This document shows, piece by piece, positions 24,561 to 38,429 of a stretch of 64,000 bases of DNA (position 1 is its first letter; each line of letters begins with the position of its first letter). Both the position numbers and the translations under genes were made by a program. The stretch comes from Hyparrhenia diplandra (Eukaryota; Streptophyta; Magnoliopsida; Poales; Poaceae), in the NCBI GenBank assembly GCA_015847255.1, contig JADLZK010007174.1, forward strand, positions 930,001 to 994,000. Reading direction: 5' to 3'. The notes below the pieces were generated by a model. That model worked only from the letters and a program-made list of their open reading frames with translations. It searched no databases and had not been told where the DNA came from.

Positions 24561-27500
24561 ATGGACAACACCACCTTATCGGCGGTAGGGAGCAATGGAC
24601 TTCGTAATCTGGTGGAGCAAGCATGTATGCATAGGGCACGACAAGTTGATGGGATTTCTGAACCTTCACAACATGGTACAAAAATTATTGAAAAATCTTT
24701 ATGATGGCCATTACTGATGTGTGCTTATGTTAGTTTCTCCTTGTCAGCATGCTAAATTACTGATCCTTGTGTGTCATTCACTGCACTTATCTTTTGTCAG
24801 GAACTGCAAGTGCGCCTGAAGGTGGCCGCGAAGGTGTTGCTTTGACAGGGACCCCAGTGATTGCAATTGTCCAACCATTGAGTGTTGTTAGCCCAGCATG
24901 GCTCGCAAATGATATGAGGCACAAGCCTATCATGACACCCCCAGTAACTGCTATGCCCCAGCAAATGATCACGCCTGATGTCAATGCGACATACACACAT
25001 GTGAGTAAACCATCATGGCTGACTAATTACTGATTACTAAAACTATTGCTAGTTCAGTGAATTCACTGATTTTGTTTAATCAACTTGTTTGGGATCAGTA
25101 ATTTTTAAGCATCTTGTTTTGTGACCAGTAAGTATCAAAAGAAACTGTTATGCTAGAAACAAATTGATAGAAACTGTGCTACATCAATTACTAAATAGAG
25201 GTTGCAGCTGTTATGCTAGTAGCAGACTAATGGAGTAGTAGATCTAGAAATTGATGTGACACACTCACACCACGACATCCCCCACCCTTGGTTTAGTAAT
25301 TTTTATAGTTCAGTAACCCCTAGTCTCCAACTACTCATGTTGCACATTTAGTACAAATACCTTTCTTAGTAATTATGTTCAGTAATCCATCATATTGGAA
25401 TCCCTTGGTTAGTATTCATCTTCATATCACTTTCTTTACTAATTCAGTTTAGTACATTCTTCGCTGATTACTAAACTATTGCTAGTTCAGTTAACACACT
25501 GATTTTGTTCCATCCTTTTTATTGTTACTGAACTAAAAAGACAATTACTGAAATGTTGTTTGCATATGCAGGACCGAGAGGGTACCTTCAAACCTGGTGC
25601 CAACCTTTGATATGCAATTTGATGCGAGAGGAGGATGCATATAAATTCTTCTGGAATATCTTTGAGAAAGTAGGCTTCCCAATCAAGTGGAATAGGAAAA
25701 GAACATGTGGACACGACGTCACTTGTTCTTATGAGGGGGCCTACAAGTCTTCAGTTGGTATAATTGATCGAAAGACATCAAAAACGTCAAAACGTGATGG
25801 GTGCAAGGCAAAAGTATGTATTCCGCAATCAAAGGATGGATCTGGTGCATACTACTACACACGGATAGAATTGCATCACAATCACAAGCTAATGCCAGGA
25901 CAAAACATGACGAAGCGAATGCGTTGTCACAAAAAGAAGAATCCAGGACTTACCGGCCTAATGGACACAATGCATGCCAAAGAAGGTACCCCCACACAAG
26001 TGTGATGCGTATCCTTCGAAGCGGTCTCGGCGGATCTGAAAACTTGCGTCTCACAGAGAGGGATGTCCAGAACAGGTGAGCACCGGTGTTTATTACTGAA
26101 AACATGAGTTATTGACCACATGCATGCACGGCTCCATCATATGTTGACATATTACTGCATATTACTAAACACATAACTTACTGAGGCGTATAATAACTTG
26201 TAGGAGAGCTGCACAGGTTCGGGAAGAAAGAATGGATGATATTCCAAAGCTGCAAGCATTTTTTAGAGAGTGCAAAAATAACAACCCAAAGTTCTTCTAC
26301 GAGTTTCAGCTTGATGAATCCAACGTTAGAAGAATGTCTTTTGGAGCCATGCTAGCCAACAAGGAGACTATGAAGGTGCTGATGTATTCTCAAAATAATA
26401 TGACTTGTTTGAAACAATAATTAGGATGAATACTCACATTGTTCTGTTCTCTTTGAGCAGATTACTCGACTGTGATGACATTTGACACAACCTATAGGAC
26501 AAATCAATATAGCATGCCACTAGCCATGTTTGTGGGATTCAATAACCAGCTGCAAAATGTGGTGTTTGGGCAAGCTCTGCTGAGGGATGAGCGCGCAGAC
26601 ACATTTGAATGGCTATTCAGACAGTTCAGAACTTGCATGGGTGGGAAGGATCCAATAACAATACTAACAGGTACTTCAAAATTACTGATTACTTGATTTA
26701 GTAAAGAAAATGAATTACTAACTCACTGCCTCATTTGCTCCATTTAAATTGTAGATCAGGACTCATTTGAATTAATGAAAAGAATTGAATTAATGACATG
26801 CTAACTCACTGCCTCATTTGCTCCATTTAATTGCAGATCAGGACTCGTCAATCGAGAAAGCAATCCATTTGGTATTTGAAAGAACATACCATAGATATTG
26901 TAGGTGGCACATCACCGCCAAGTATCAAACACAACTGAACCAGCTCAACTCGCAGCACAATGGGCTGCATGACTCTTTGACAAGTGTCATCAATCACCCA
27001 CTAACGCCGATTGAGTTTGAGACTGCTTGGACCGCAATGCTTGATAAGCACACTGTTCATGAGTCGAGAATACCGCAAAAACTCTTTGATGATAGACAAA
27101 TGTGGATTGGGTCATATTTCAAGGAGATATTACGGGGCACAATGACTTCAACTCAAAGGAGTGAGAGTGTCAACTCGTAAGCGTGAAGCATGGATATTGT
27201 GATAATTCGACGGCAATACATGAATTTGCCAAGTCATTCTTGGAACTATTGGAGCATAATAAAGAGAATGAGGCAAGGGAGGAGTACAACTCACGGGTAA
27301 GCAAAAATAAAAAATTACTAAAAACAATCATACTTGCTGAAATGAAATGATTGATTTTCGCAATTCTTGAATGAATGTGTTGATCAAGTATTGAATTAAT
27401 GGAACTATTGAATCATGGTTATTGTTTTGATCAGTAATGTGCAAAGTGCCAATTACTGAATGTTTGTCGTTGTATCACGGGCTCGGTATTTACATCAACA

Positions 27501-28772
27501 CTATATGGTTATGACGGGACGACTTGCAAGGGTGTATAGTAGACCTGTCTACAAAGAATTCCAAGAAAGACAAAGATCAGGCACTGCTTTCATTGTAAGA
27601 CCAGACCCCACAAAGCAAAACTACTACCTCGTGACACACTCAAGACCACCAACTGACTTTCCATGGCTACAACACGCCTCTTTGGGTCAAGGCTGTTGTC
27701 AATGAAGAAAATGTTGAGGACTCAATATTCAATTGTGAATGCATGAGGCTCGAGCATACAGTACAAAAACACTTTGCCACTAAACACAAAATTTGCAAAA
27801 AAAAAAAAAAAAGTTAGTGAATGCATGGCATGAATACTATTACTCAACCGTCCGACTTCTTTGAAATGAAATTACTTGGTATATGCAATCAATGAATGAA
27901 TGATATTGTTTGTAATGAGTAATGAAAGAGTCAATTACTGAACAAAAATTGTCAAACATGCCACATATAATATATGATTTTATTATTGCAGGAATGTTTT
28001 GTCCACACCTTGTGCAAGTCTTTACACACCTTCAAGTCCAGAAGATACCATCAAAGTACATTCCCAAGAGGTATACAAGAGATCCAAGAATGGACACAAG
28101 TTTTGATAGGCTCGATCACATGAATTGTGTTGGAATAGATGGTGGGACCAAGGCAAATCGCATGATGGAGCTACTACCAGATTGGTGTGCACTACAGCAA
28201 GCATCGATAATGTCTAGTGAGGTGAAGTGGAAAAATATTACTTAATTACTGAACATCATATGAAAAAGCAATGAAAAAATCCAGTAAATCAATGTAAATT
28301 GATGTGTTGAAGTATCAATGATGTTTTAGGTTTGCTTGTGCAGGGGACTAGCAAGTGTAAAGAGTTGCTACGCCAAGCGCTTGTGGAAATCAATCAAATT
28401 CAGCATGATGTAGGTCCGTTTGCTACAACAAATATAATGACTGAGCAGCTGCAATCGGAAGCCGAGCAACATGTTTCAGCATCAGCACCTCCAATTTCAA
28501 ACACAAAGGGGAGCCGTGCAAGAGCTCAAGAAGATGGTGATGTTCCACCGCCTCACTTCAAACGCAAGTCAAAGGCAACCCACACGCGCCGTTGCAAAGG
28601 ATGTGGCCAAACTGGCCACAAAATAACAACATGTGGCAGAGAGATTATTCCCAAAAGACCTAGAGGCCGGCCAGTGGGGAGTGGAAGAGGGAGAGGTAGG
28701 GGAGAGGGAGAGGGAGGGGCGGTGGTGCGGGTCGGACAAATGACAACACGGATGAGTATTCATCGGCGATGA
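24561..28772 (+). pseudogene. FAR1-type MULE transposase gene, multi-exon, with frameshifts
   Basis: Likely exons are 24561-24675 and 24801-25000 (joined in phase), 25572-26075, 26204-about 26375, 26461-26670, 26837-27296, about 27440-27760, 27992-28221 and 28344-28772. The FAR1 DNA-binding domain is in exon 3 (DAYKFFWNIFEKVGF to IELHHNHKL). The MULE transposase core follows: MTFDTTYRTN, TDQDSSIEKA, RYCRWHI and TSTQRSESVNS. A SWIM zinc finger (CECM, then FCPH) spans the exon 7/8 junction. The C-terminus has a zinc knuckle CKGCGQTGHKITTC and a PKRPRGRP AT-hook-like motif. It would bind element ends and cut DNA in the nucleus. Single-base shifts occur near 25630, 25985, 27176 and 27760. A GC-rich non-coding first exon probably ends at about 24196 (GTGAG). 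Confidence 0.85.
26716..26845 (+). repeat. Tandem duplication spanning a 3' splice site
   Basis: CTCACTGCCTCATTTGCTCC, an AG acceptor and ATCAGGACTC occur twice (acceptors near 26754 and 26836). Only the second is followed by the coding exon. Confidence 0.8.
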
Positions 28773-30360
28773 TGGGATCGATAATAGTGATGACAATGCT
28801 CAGATTAGTGATGAAGAGAGCACGTAGAACATGGCAAAAAAAAAAAAAAAAAAAATACTGAAAAATGATGGTCATTAATTTATGTATCTATTCTTTGGAT
28901 GATTAATTTATGTGATTACTGACAATGAAAATTGGGATTACTGAAAAGGAAAAATTGGCCATATGTGATGACTTTTTGCCCCCATTTTCTTCAGTATTAC
29001 TAGATTACTAAAATTATGAAGTTTTTCTAGAGTTATAAACTGATTCAAAGAAGTTTTTCTGCCCCGTGCATAGATTATTCTTTGCAATCACAGTTTGATG
29101 TTTGGTGTAGTAATATATTCTAAATTTGATGCCAAGACTGCCGTAGTAATGTTGCCCATAAGGTGTTCAAAACAGTGCCTGAATGAGCACCACTGAACAA
29201 TGGTGTCCCTTTTGCGCACTACGTGCTCAACAAAAAACCAACTCAGAAGAAGGACACATATATAGTAAATGCGATGATTTTCAAAAATTACTAACTTATT
29301 GATGCATTACTAAATACTAAAAAGCAAAAAGGATTACTCAAGCTTCAAAAAGCAAGGATGAATGAGTAGTAAATGCATAACTAGATTGACCCAAAAGTAT
29401 CAATTACTGAAGCTAAATAGGATGCACTCCTAAAATCTAAAAATAGATATGATATGCTGAAGATTACTCTAGGATTACTAACATAACATATTGAGTAATA
29501 CCACCAGAATTTATGAATCAAAGGGTTAGAAATCTAATGGATTACTAAACATTGGTTCAGTAATACACCACTAACATATTACTAGACCTACATCATAGCT
29601 GAATCACCAATACTTCCTTGCAGAGTGAGCAGCAACCGAACAAGTTCCATTCAGACAGAAACAGAACACCAATACTTCCTTGCAGAGGGTCCAACTTCAA
29701 ACACCAATACTTCCTTGCAGAGGGTCCAACTTCAAACAGCGATCAGTTGTCTTGGTCTTCAGGCTTGTCTCGAAGAAGATGTCCTCGCCGAGGATTTCAT
29801 CGTTAGTTCATCGCTAATATTTCTTTGTTTCTTATAGAAAAAAAAATGACTTCACTTCAAAACCGTTTGTATATGAGGCACAAACTGCTTGTGCGGTTGC
29901 TATCCGAATGGTTTCACAGACACACGATTAGTAGGACTCGACAGCTAGGTGGTTATTTAACGGCACTTAAGAACTCGCATAAATTTTACCCCTTTGAAAT
30001 CGACCGATGCATTGGAACACGAGCCTAAACGAAGCTACAATCCACTCTGTAGCTCTTAAGTGTTGCTGAGCTAATAAAACATTCATAAGCCCAAGACTTT
30101 GAGCACATCACTACATATTTCTGAACATGTGCACATATAAGTGTTGCTGAGCTAATAAAAGTTGTTGCACAATAACTAAAAAGACAGAAACGATGTCATG
30201 TTTCACATCAAGCAACAAAAGAACCGGCGCACCAAGCACCACGAAGCTGTCCGCCGCACATTCCTAATAAACTAAAAACATTGCATCCGTCATGGTAAGT
30301 TGCTACATGGTCAAGCTACAATCTCCGCATCCATCATGGTAAGTTGCTACAGGGTCACGC
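28773..30360. other. Intergenic region between convergent MULE genes
   Basis: Very rich in TTACTGA/TTACTAA words, with an A-run at 28834-28855. It contains a 35-bp tandem repeat (CACCAATACTTCCTTGCAGA, from about 29608) and a 45-bp duplication (GCATCCRTCATGGTAAGTTG at about 30283 and 30328). No coding domain seen. Confidence 0.55.
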
Positions 30361-32489
30361 TTACGATCTTCTCGGAGCTACAACAAGAAGCTCAGGAGGG
30401 AATTTCTTGGAGCCTTCATTCAGCTTGTGGAACATCATGTAGTAGAGTGCTTGAGCCTTGTATTGCTTCCCAAACTCCTACAAAAAAAATGGTACAAAAG
30501 ACTATTTGAACTATTTATTTCCTTGCCATATAGAATTACTGAAAATTATTGATTACTCAAGCACGGAGTACTAGATCCAAAAGTATCAATTACTAAAGAT
30601 GATGAGATGCCTTCGCTAAATCCAAAAAATATTGATAATCTGCATCTATTGGGATGCATTATCGAACTTGATCAATTACTATGTATTATTGAGTATATAT
30701 TATAGAAGTAATAATACAAACCCTAAACTAACGTGATTCATCGGGCATATAAACCATAAAATACTAAACATATATTCTCGAACATGAGCACATATAAGTG
30801 TTGGTAAAGCTTAAAGAGAACCTCACAGTTAATGAGCACATAAAGGTGTTTACTAACCAAAACAGACCCAATTCATCGACATGATAGTTGTGTGAATTAC
30901 TAAAACCCAATTACTAGCATGATAAAGATTGTAAGAGATAATAACTAACCACATTTGTATCCCCAAGCAAAGCTGGCGAGAAACACAATCATAATGGTCC
31001 ATGAACATCATAATATGTGAAGCATCGTCGCAGACCTACTAACAAACTTCGAACGTAAAACAAATGGGAAGCCAAACTCGAGAAATCAGTGAACTTCTTC
31101 TTTGTGAATTTATGGAAAGCTTCGTTTAGGGCGACCACGTATCCGTCCGCCAAAGAATTTGTCCATGGTGGTTGGCTCGATCTTCGTCATTACTCCAAGG
31201 GAATGGATCGAGAATATCAATCGACCATGAACTAAATTGACGCAATACAATGACCAATGACCCATGCCACATGTTGCATCACCGAATGGTGCACGGGCAT
31301 CATAACCTATGATTTTTTTAAAAAAAGGTATTAATATTGTAACATGTAAAACAGTGCTATTAATGAAATTCTATTATTGATGGAAGTATTCATTGCAATT
31401 ACTAAAGTGTGAATTAAAAAAATGATTCTTGGATGGAGGCATAATGAAAATGAATTGTATAAAACATAAAGGGAATGGAAAACTAAGAAAAACTATGAAA
31501 TAACTAAAACAAAGGCAAAACTAATTACCGAAAAACTGAATCTAAGTAATTTACTTACAATTTTTGAGTGCAATATGTCTACAGGATCAAATGTGTCGAA
31601 AGGTAGCCGAGCATTAGTTTGCGTGCATATGAAGACCCCTTGTCATGATCCTCGGTCAGAATATGTCTCCGGACAAATTGAACAAAAAGTTAATAAAAAG
31701 ATAAAACAAAATGAATCAACTATCATTAACTCGGGAAACTAAACATATGTAACTAAACATGAGCATATATTACTAAACATGTACTTAATCACCAAAAAAA
31801 AAAAAGACAAATAACTAACAATGTGCATAGTACAAATACTTAAATTATCCTGTACACAAGGGATAAAAGCAATTATCGATATGTGCATTGGCAATTCATC
31901 GATAACTAAGAATGTCCAAAAGTACAATTACTGATCATGTAGGAAACAATGTGAATGGCACTTTGATATGCTTGTTGGCAAGATTATCCCTATTACACGG
32001 GGATAAAGGGGCTCGCTTTGCATCTTTGTCATCAATCATCAAGCAAGTACTAAAAATGTCGATGAAATCAGTCGCATGTAGTATCATCCAAGAATGATTT
32101 GATAACGGTATCTCTCCAAATTAAAGGAAAATAAAGTGTGCCAAACTCCAGACCCATATTTTTTGGAAGTAAGAGCAATCCGCACGAGTGTTGTCGAGAG
32201 AAAAAATATTTTGTTAAATGTGTGAAAACAGATTAACAACAAAAAGTAACCTAGACGTAAAACAAATGGGAATGGGACTTATCGGTACTTACTACTCCAA
32301 ATCTTTTACAAGGACCTCTCGGTATAATGTCCCTAAGCCTCATTGATGTCTCGATATTAGGTCGGCAGTGGAGAGAGCATAAGGGCTTAGCTGTAGAGAC
32401 AATGCTATCCTCAGTTGTCGCCAGTAACCAATTGACATCCTACATTGAATGGGGCTGCAAAAGATCATCTTTTTTCTCGCCTCTTGTAT

Positions 32490-32492
32490 GTA
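32490..32492. repeat. Target-site duplication (left) of CACTA element
   Basis: GTA, repeated at 43182-43184. Confidence 0.85.
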
Positions 32493-32973
32493 CACTAGTA
32501 CGTAATCCACTTTTATTCTCGGCTCACGGGGCCTTTAGTCGCGGTTATGCAACCGGGAACACGGCTTGGGGAGTAAAGGTATTGGAACCGACTAGAGGGA
32601 GATTTACTCCGGTTGGGGGGTACCAACCGGGAGTAAAGCTTCTCGCCAAAGTAACGTGGTCGCCCGAGAAGTTTTTTTACTCCCGGTTGGTACCCCCAAC
32701 CGGGAGTAAAGGTCTTTTTTTTTGCCGTGCCAATTGTTCATTTTATTCCTAATATAATAGCATTTGAATAGTGCTTATTAATTTGTAATATATATATATA
32801 TACATATATTAAAGCGCACATATATATATATATATATTAAAGCACACACTTATATTTATATATTAAGGCACACACATATATATTACACATTAGTAATTGT
32901 TCAAGCACAAATATATATAAGTTGTTCATACATGTCTCGATTACATATTAAGATAATACTACATGTCCCGACA
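32493..32973. repeat. CACTA subterminal region (3' side)
   Basis: TTTACTCCGGTTGG, ACCAACCGGGAGTAAAG and CCAACCGGGAGTAAAGG units lie at 32600-32720 in alternating orientation. AT-rich sequence with TA runs follows to 32973. Confidence 0.8.
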
Positions 32974-34917
32974 TTACGAGGGGAGAGGATCCTTTGGCGA
33001 CCTATCCGTCATTGGTGTCGTTGTAGAACTCGCCGGAAGGCTCTGGGTATTAATAAATCCGGCAATAGACTCTTGCATGGCTTCAAGATGCTTTTCTTCT
33101 AATGTTTTCTCCATTAACCTCCTCAAATGCGCAATTAGAGTAAAATAAAAAGTATTAGTATATATAAGATATGATTAGTTATATAAATAACGACGTCAAT
33201 AACAACCGACTTTGATGTACATACGCACCGTTCATGCTCGGTGTAATTGGTGGAATTTATCCCGATATTCTCGCAACAATATAATCCACAATGACTGCCT
33301 CCCCGTGGTTGTTGTAGACCCCACTTTAAGATAAAAAAAGAGTCATTTGTCATATATATGAAGCAATATAGGGACTTGAATTAATGTAACCATATATACA
33401 AGTACATACCAGGGAATAGTTGAACATTCAGTTGCGGTGCACGATCGGTCATGTTATGTTCATGTTTTATCTCTCCGCCCAAACCCGCACAATAGAACAA
33501 AAAAACTAGACTATTAATTAACACATAAGCAAAGGGTTTGAAAATCTTGAGTATATATAAAATTGACGAGGTTTATGCAATTACCCCCTGAATTATTTCG
33601 ATCATATCTTCGTACCACTCTCGGGGCCATCTCAACGAGTCAAAGATTGTGAGGTGACTTTTTGGTTGCACGATGTGAAACAATATCCAAGTGTCCACTA
33701 CATGTGTAAACGCGGTTGAGCTAGCTAGATAGAAAGGTTATTATGAAGAACATGATCGTCAAAGTTACGAACACTCACTTGAATCCGTATGGGAACATTA
33801 CTACCCTCTTTGTCGGTGCGGTGTTGCTCGAGGAACATCTTTATATTTTTCTCGTGTGTCTACTTTCAAACCATGTATTGATTTTGGGTTTTTGTGCACG
33901 ATATAAGGATCAATGTATCCAATATCGAAGACGCTCCTTGATTCAAAAATGTTGAATCCAAGATCTACATATATGGTCGAGAAAGAGCATATGGTATTAG
34001 ACACATACATATATTATCGGGACATATTGACGTATTAGTAAACAGAGAAAGAATCACTTACAAACAATAAATGCCGACGATGCTTTTTTGTCGAGGGAGC
34101 TCCGGTGGAATAGTTGGTGCAATTCACAAAAATCAACCCACATCACGTCATCGCCCGTTCCCCACTTTGGTTTCTTAGTCCGACACCAAATTTGTCTTGT
34201 CCTTTTGCACACAAGTCTAGGTACTTCCTCGTTTAGCTCATACATTTGAGTACCCGGGCTAGAACATCTATCGAGGATCCCATAGACTCGCCCAATTGAA
34301 AGGTTCTATCTTGGTCATCATCTATTGTTGCAGTCTCAAAGATCACTGTTCATGTCGATACCACTAGCAATATAGTACTCTAAAAGCTCACCGGTATTAA
34401 GCGATGCACCAAATAGAAACTTTATGTACTCGTGTTCGAACCGTATTGATCGAACACTTCACTTTGGAAAGTGGTCCCGACGTATCTCCAAGTTGTGAAC
34501 AGGTTTGACTCTTCTTTCTTTTCTTTGGGTCAATTTCCTTGAATAGAGTGCGGTCAAAGTCCGAAAGTGGCGAGGGCTTGCTTGAATCCTTATCTTTCTT
34601 TTTCCTAGCTGCTATTTTCTGTCTAAGCACGTTTTGAGGTAGGAAGTAGGTCTTGAGCTCCGCCGCCGCCGCCTCCGCCTTCTTCGCAGCTAATCGACTT
34701 GAAGAATTTTTTGTTTATTTCTTTGACATCGCGCCCAATTCCTCCTTACTCATTTCACCGGGCAATTTCTTGGGAATGAGCTTTCGTTTACTAGTCAATA
34801 TTTTCTTCGTCTGCGCTGTTCAAGGCTGCGTTGCCTTTGTTGCATTTGTCACGGGAGGAGGCATTGCGCATCGCGTTGGCGGCGGTGATCGCACCTTTGC
34901 CGCGCCGGTGGCGGCCC

Positions 34918-35025
34918 CGAGGTGGTGGTGGTGGTGGTGGTGGCGGTGATCGCACCTTTTGCCGGCGCCGGTGGCGGCCCGGAGGAGGTGGTGGTGGTGG
35001 TGGTGGAGGCCGTGGCGACGCCTTG
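34918..35025 (-). repeat. GGT trinucleotide repeats, duplicated unit
   Basis: Two GGTGGTGG runs follow near-identical lead-ins (GGCGGTGATCGCACCTTT). On the minus strand they encode His or Pro runs according to frame. Confidence 0.8.
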
Positions 35026-36675
35026 GAGATGCGGCCGGGGGATGCCGCCGTGTCTTCTCTTGGGCCATCGTGAAGCACCGCCGGGACTACTACGATCCTG
35101 CGGGGAGCCATCCTTTCCACCGGTTACGGTAACTCGGAGGCAGTCGCGCATCGGCATCCCAGAATAACAATGTACCGTTTACGCCATGCAATAAATTGCT
35201 TCTCAACATCTCCTAGTTTTGTATCCCCGTCACCTCCCGCAATTTCAAGATCCACGTCGGCGTAACCTTCAACCACTTTATCCACCGAGACGGCAGCAAA
35301 TCCGGTGGTATATCGCGGCCGTGAAGTCTTGGTGTCTTGGTACGGTCAATCGGACTAACAACCGCAATGGCCACCTTCTTTGTCGCCACCCTCCTTTGGG
35401 ATGTGCGGCTCGCATGGTGTCAACTTCTCGGTGATGTCATCCACGGGGGAAGCGCAGTCCGCGATGTCAACAAGACTTGGTCTGTTGTGTGGAAGCGGTA
35501 CCGCTTGTCACTTGACCGTAGTGGCTACCGGAGAGCCGCATGCGGTGGTGCACCGTAAAGCGGCTCATTCAATTGTAGCCTGGACTTGCCTTTTGATTTC
35601 TTCTTGCATTTTTGCTTGCATTTTCTTCTTCCTTTTCCTTCACCGCGTTAACAAACATATTGCTCCAACATGCGCATGTGCTCTAACTCAAGCTCCTTCC
35701 TTCTCGGTGGGTTCTATAGGTACCGATGTCATCCGGGAAACCAAACTTCCACGGAACGGCCCCTTTGCCTCTTGTTCGACCCGGTGTGCTCGGTGGTCCC
35801 AATGGCATATGTAAGTTCATCTCTCTCTCTATTGGGCCTGAACAAGCCAACATTTTTCGCTTGAAGAATGTCCATCAATCTTCTTGTTGCCTCCTCAAGT
35901 TTTTGGCCATGAATTACCTTGCCGGTCTCGGGCACAATTGTCCCCCATGACCCTTAAGCCACTTTGCTTAGTGCGTTCGGGCCGGTTGAGTGTTTCGGTC
36001 GTGTGATCCCCTTTGCCGAGAAGCTCCTCTTCTTTTGTCTCCACTTAGGAATGGAACTTGCATATCCACCGTAACCTAAGCGGTGGTGGTACTCCTTTTT
36101 CTCGCATTTTGTTGGTTCTTTCTCGAAAGTTCCATTGCCTCCTCGGGGAAGTCTTGTACTCCACAAATTCGCCCCAATACGGTCTCTCGCAGCAATCGGA
36201 TGGAACTAACCAATTTGGAGTCGGGTTCTTCTTGACATATTTGGTGTACAAATCCTTCTTCGGGACACGAATTGTTTGGCCATTTGCCGCATACTCCAGT
36301 TCTTAACTCTAGCCACCAAATCTTCATGGGTGATGACATGGTGGTAATTATCTCGTGTCAAACGAGAATTTCAATTCAACCTCTTGCCGATTATATCTTT
36401 GTCAAGATCGAGACGTAACTAATATGAGGTGCACTCTTCCTCATCTTCCATAGCCGACATGTGATCGGGATCCTTTCCCTTACAAGGTACCCACAAATGG
36501 TATATATATATTTTTGGCATGTTCTCCTAGCACTTGTCCTCTTCCCACATGGAACTCGAGATGATATATCGGCCGTCCAACGGCTTAACGGGACCCTCGA
36601 GTTGTCTTACTATTGGCAGTAGTTGACGTTGATGCGTAAAATTTGAAGAATTAATGACATTTCAAATAAGAAGAA

Positions 36676-36679
<4 letters not shown>

Positions 36680-36715
<36 letters not shown>
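36680..36715. repeat. (TA)n tract inside CACTA
   Basis: A TA run of about 36 bases in the intron region of the second CACTA gene. Confidence 0.9.
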
Positions 36716-36717
<2 letters not shown>

Positions 36718-36994
36718 TCTTACAAAATGATCACATATATACCTCCTCGTCATAATCGGGCCGGGTGGTTACGCACAAAATCCATTAAGTATTGGTCGAC
36801 ATCCGCATCTTCCATTTCATTATTATTATGATCGTCAACTTCATCATTGCCACCACCGTGGATAATATTCATCATTAATTCTTCATCGTCCATGTTGATG
36901 TTGTCTCTTGGATCGCCATCTATCCTGAAAAACAAAAAAAAACATACTAAGTTTTTATTTTACATGTTACGTTGTACATCGTAACACGTTTGAC

Positions 36995-37600
36995 ATCGCG
37001 GAAACCCTAACACATGGATTCGTCGGGAAGTAAGTTTTTAGTTTAGTTCTTCGTCGGAAACCCTAACATGCGTGCTTTCGTCGGGAAAAACTAAGTTTCA
37101 ATTTGACATGTTACATTGAACTCTTTGTATACATGGATCGGAAACCCTAACACATGGATTCGTCGGGGCCACAGTTTTTAGTTTAGTTCTTCGTCGGAAA
37201 CCTAACACGCGTGCTTTCGTCGGAAAAACTAAGTTTCAATTTGACATGTTACATGGATCGGAAAACGCGTCGGCGTCGTCGCGGAAACCCTAACACATGC
37301 ATTCATCGAAAAAGTATAGTTCATCATCGCCGGAAACCCTAACACACATTCGCGAAACATCTAAAGTTGTCGGAAACCCTAACACACACGTGCTTTCCGT
37401 CGGAAAAACTAAGTTTCAATTTTACATGTTACATCGATCAAGAAAACGTCGACGTTGTCGACACATGCATTCATCGAAAAATATAGTTCATCATCGTCGG
37501 AAACCCTAACACACATTCAAAAAAATCTAAAGTCGTCGGAAACCCTAACACATTCGCGAAAAATCTACGATTTGTCGCCGGAAACCCTAACGGTTTTACC
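36995..37600 (-). repeat. Tandem array with about ten GGAAACCCTAAC units
   Basis: GGAAACCCTAACAC recurs about ten times with spacers such as CATTCATCGAAAAA, GTGCTTTCGTCGG and AACTAAGTTTCAATTT, forming imperfect higher-order units. It lies upstream of the coding part of the second CACTA gene. The core AAACCCTAA is the plant telo-box and telomere unit, but the units are spaced, not head-to-tail. Confidence 0.75.
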
Positions 37601-37719
37601 ATTGTTTACAATTCTCATACAATCTCTAACAATCATATACAATTATTCTCATTTTTTTTTACAACTTTTTTTAGATTTACAGCATTTTTTTAAAAAATAT
37701 CTCGGAATTTTTTCTACCT

Positions 37720-38225
37720 TGACCGGCGCCCGTGCCTTGTGCGGGGCGCGGCGCAGGCTGCGGGGTCGGCGGCCGGTCTTGTGCGGCGAGCAGGGACCGC
37801 GCGGCACGCGCCGCTCTTGCCGTGCACGTCGGAGGCGAGGAGGCGGCGTGGGCGGCCGTGGAGGAATGGCCCGGCCGGGCGCGCGTGCGGGCGGGCGAGG
37901 GGGACGCGGTGGGCGCGAGGGCGGCGCGGCCGTGGGGCGCGGAGGCGCGGCCGTGAGACGCGCGTAGCGGTGACGAGTGGTGCCGGAGGCGCTGAAAGGC
38001 GGGCGCCGAGGTGGGGGCCGCCGGCCCGGCCGCGTCGAGACGGGGGGCGCGTGCCGGGGAACGACGGCGCGACGACGGGCGCGGGCGACGCGACGTCGGG
38101 AGGCGCGTAGCGGGGCGGGACGGCATCGACGACCACGCACGGGCGCGCGGCGGCGGCGGCCGGAGACGATAACGACGGGGGCGATACGGATCGGGCGGAG
38201 GGCGGAGGAAGGAGGGGAACAGCGC
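37720..38225 (-). other. GC-rich 5' exon/leader region of the second CACTA gene
   Basis: Long multi-frame ORFs of low complexity lie downstream of a minus-strand TATA box. A non-coding or partly coding leader is likely. Confidence 0.35.
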
Positions 38226-38228
38226 CGA

Positions 38229-38237
38229 GTTATATAC
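38229..38237 (-). promoter_or_regulatory. TATA box for the second CACTA gene
   Basis: The minus strand reads GGTATATAAC just upstream of the GC-rich leader. Confidence 0.5.
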
Positions 38238-38254
38238 CACGGGCTTCTACAGGC

Positions 38255-38425
38255 TCCGCTCACCAACCGGAGTAGAGCCCCTTTACTCCCGGCTCCATTC
38301 CCCCAACCGGGAGCAGAGGTCTCTTGCTCCCCGGCCGCACTCGCGCCCGGAGTAAAGGTGAATTTTGGGCGGACAACCCACCTTTACTCCCGGGAGAGTG
38401 CGGTAGGAGTAAAGGTGAAATTTTC
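38255..38425. repeat. Internal cluster of CACTA subterminal-type repeats
   Basis: CCTTTACTCCCGG, CCCAACCGGGAGCAGAGG, CCGGAGTAAAGGTG and CTTTACTCCCGGGAG occur directly upstream of the internal TATA box, far from either end of the element. Confidence 0.75.
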
Positions 38426-38429
38426 ACAT

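Larger units (their letters stand above)
32974..36935 (-). pseudogene. CACTA second gene: Transposase_24, DUF8039-like and Ulp1-like domains
   Basis: From 36935 down: an acidic N-terminus (DDEELMMNIIHGGGNDEVDD); the Transposase_24 (PF03004) core with YWGEFVEYKTSP and KEYHHRLGYGGYASSIPKW (36250-36000), then AIGTTEHTG; a DUF8039-like part near 35300-35170 (VSVDKVVEGYADVDLEIAGG); a His/Pro-rich linker from GGT repeats (35060-34900); a lysine-rich segment; and an Ulp1-like domain (34245-33260). The domain shows WVDFCELHQLFHRSSLD, IGYIDPYIV, TWILFHIVQ, IFDSLRWP and SHCGLYCCENI. The last exon ends at TAA, 32974. The usual catalytic His-Trp reads Thr-Trp, while Asp and Cys remain. Five-prime exons may extend into 37700-38150. 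Frameshifts separate the blocks. Confidence 0.75.
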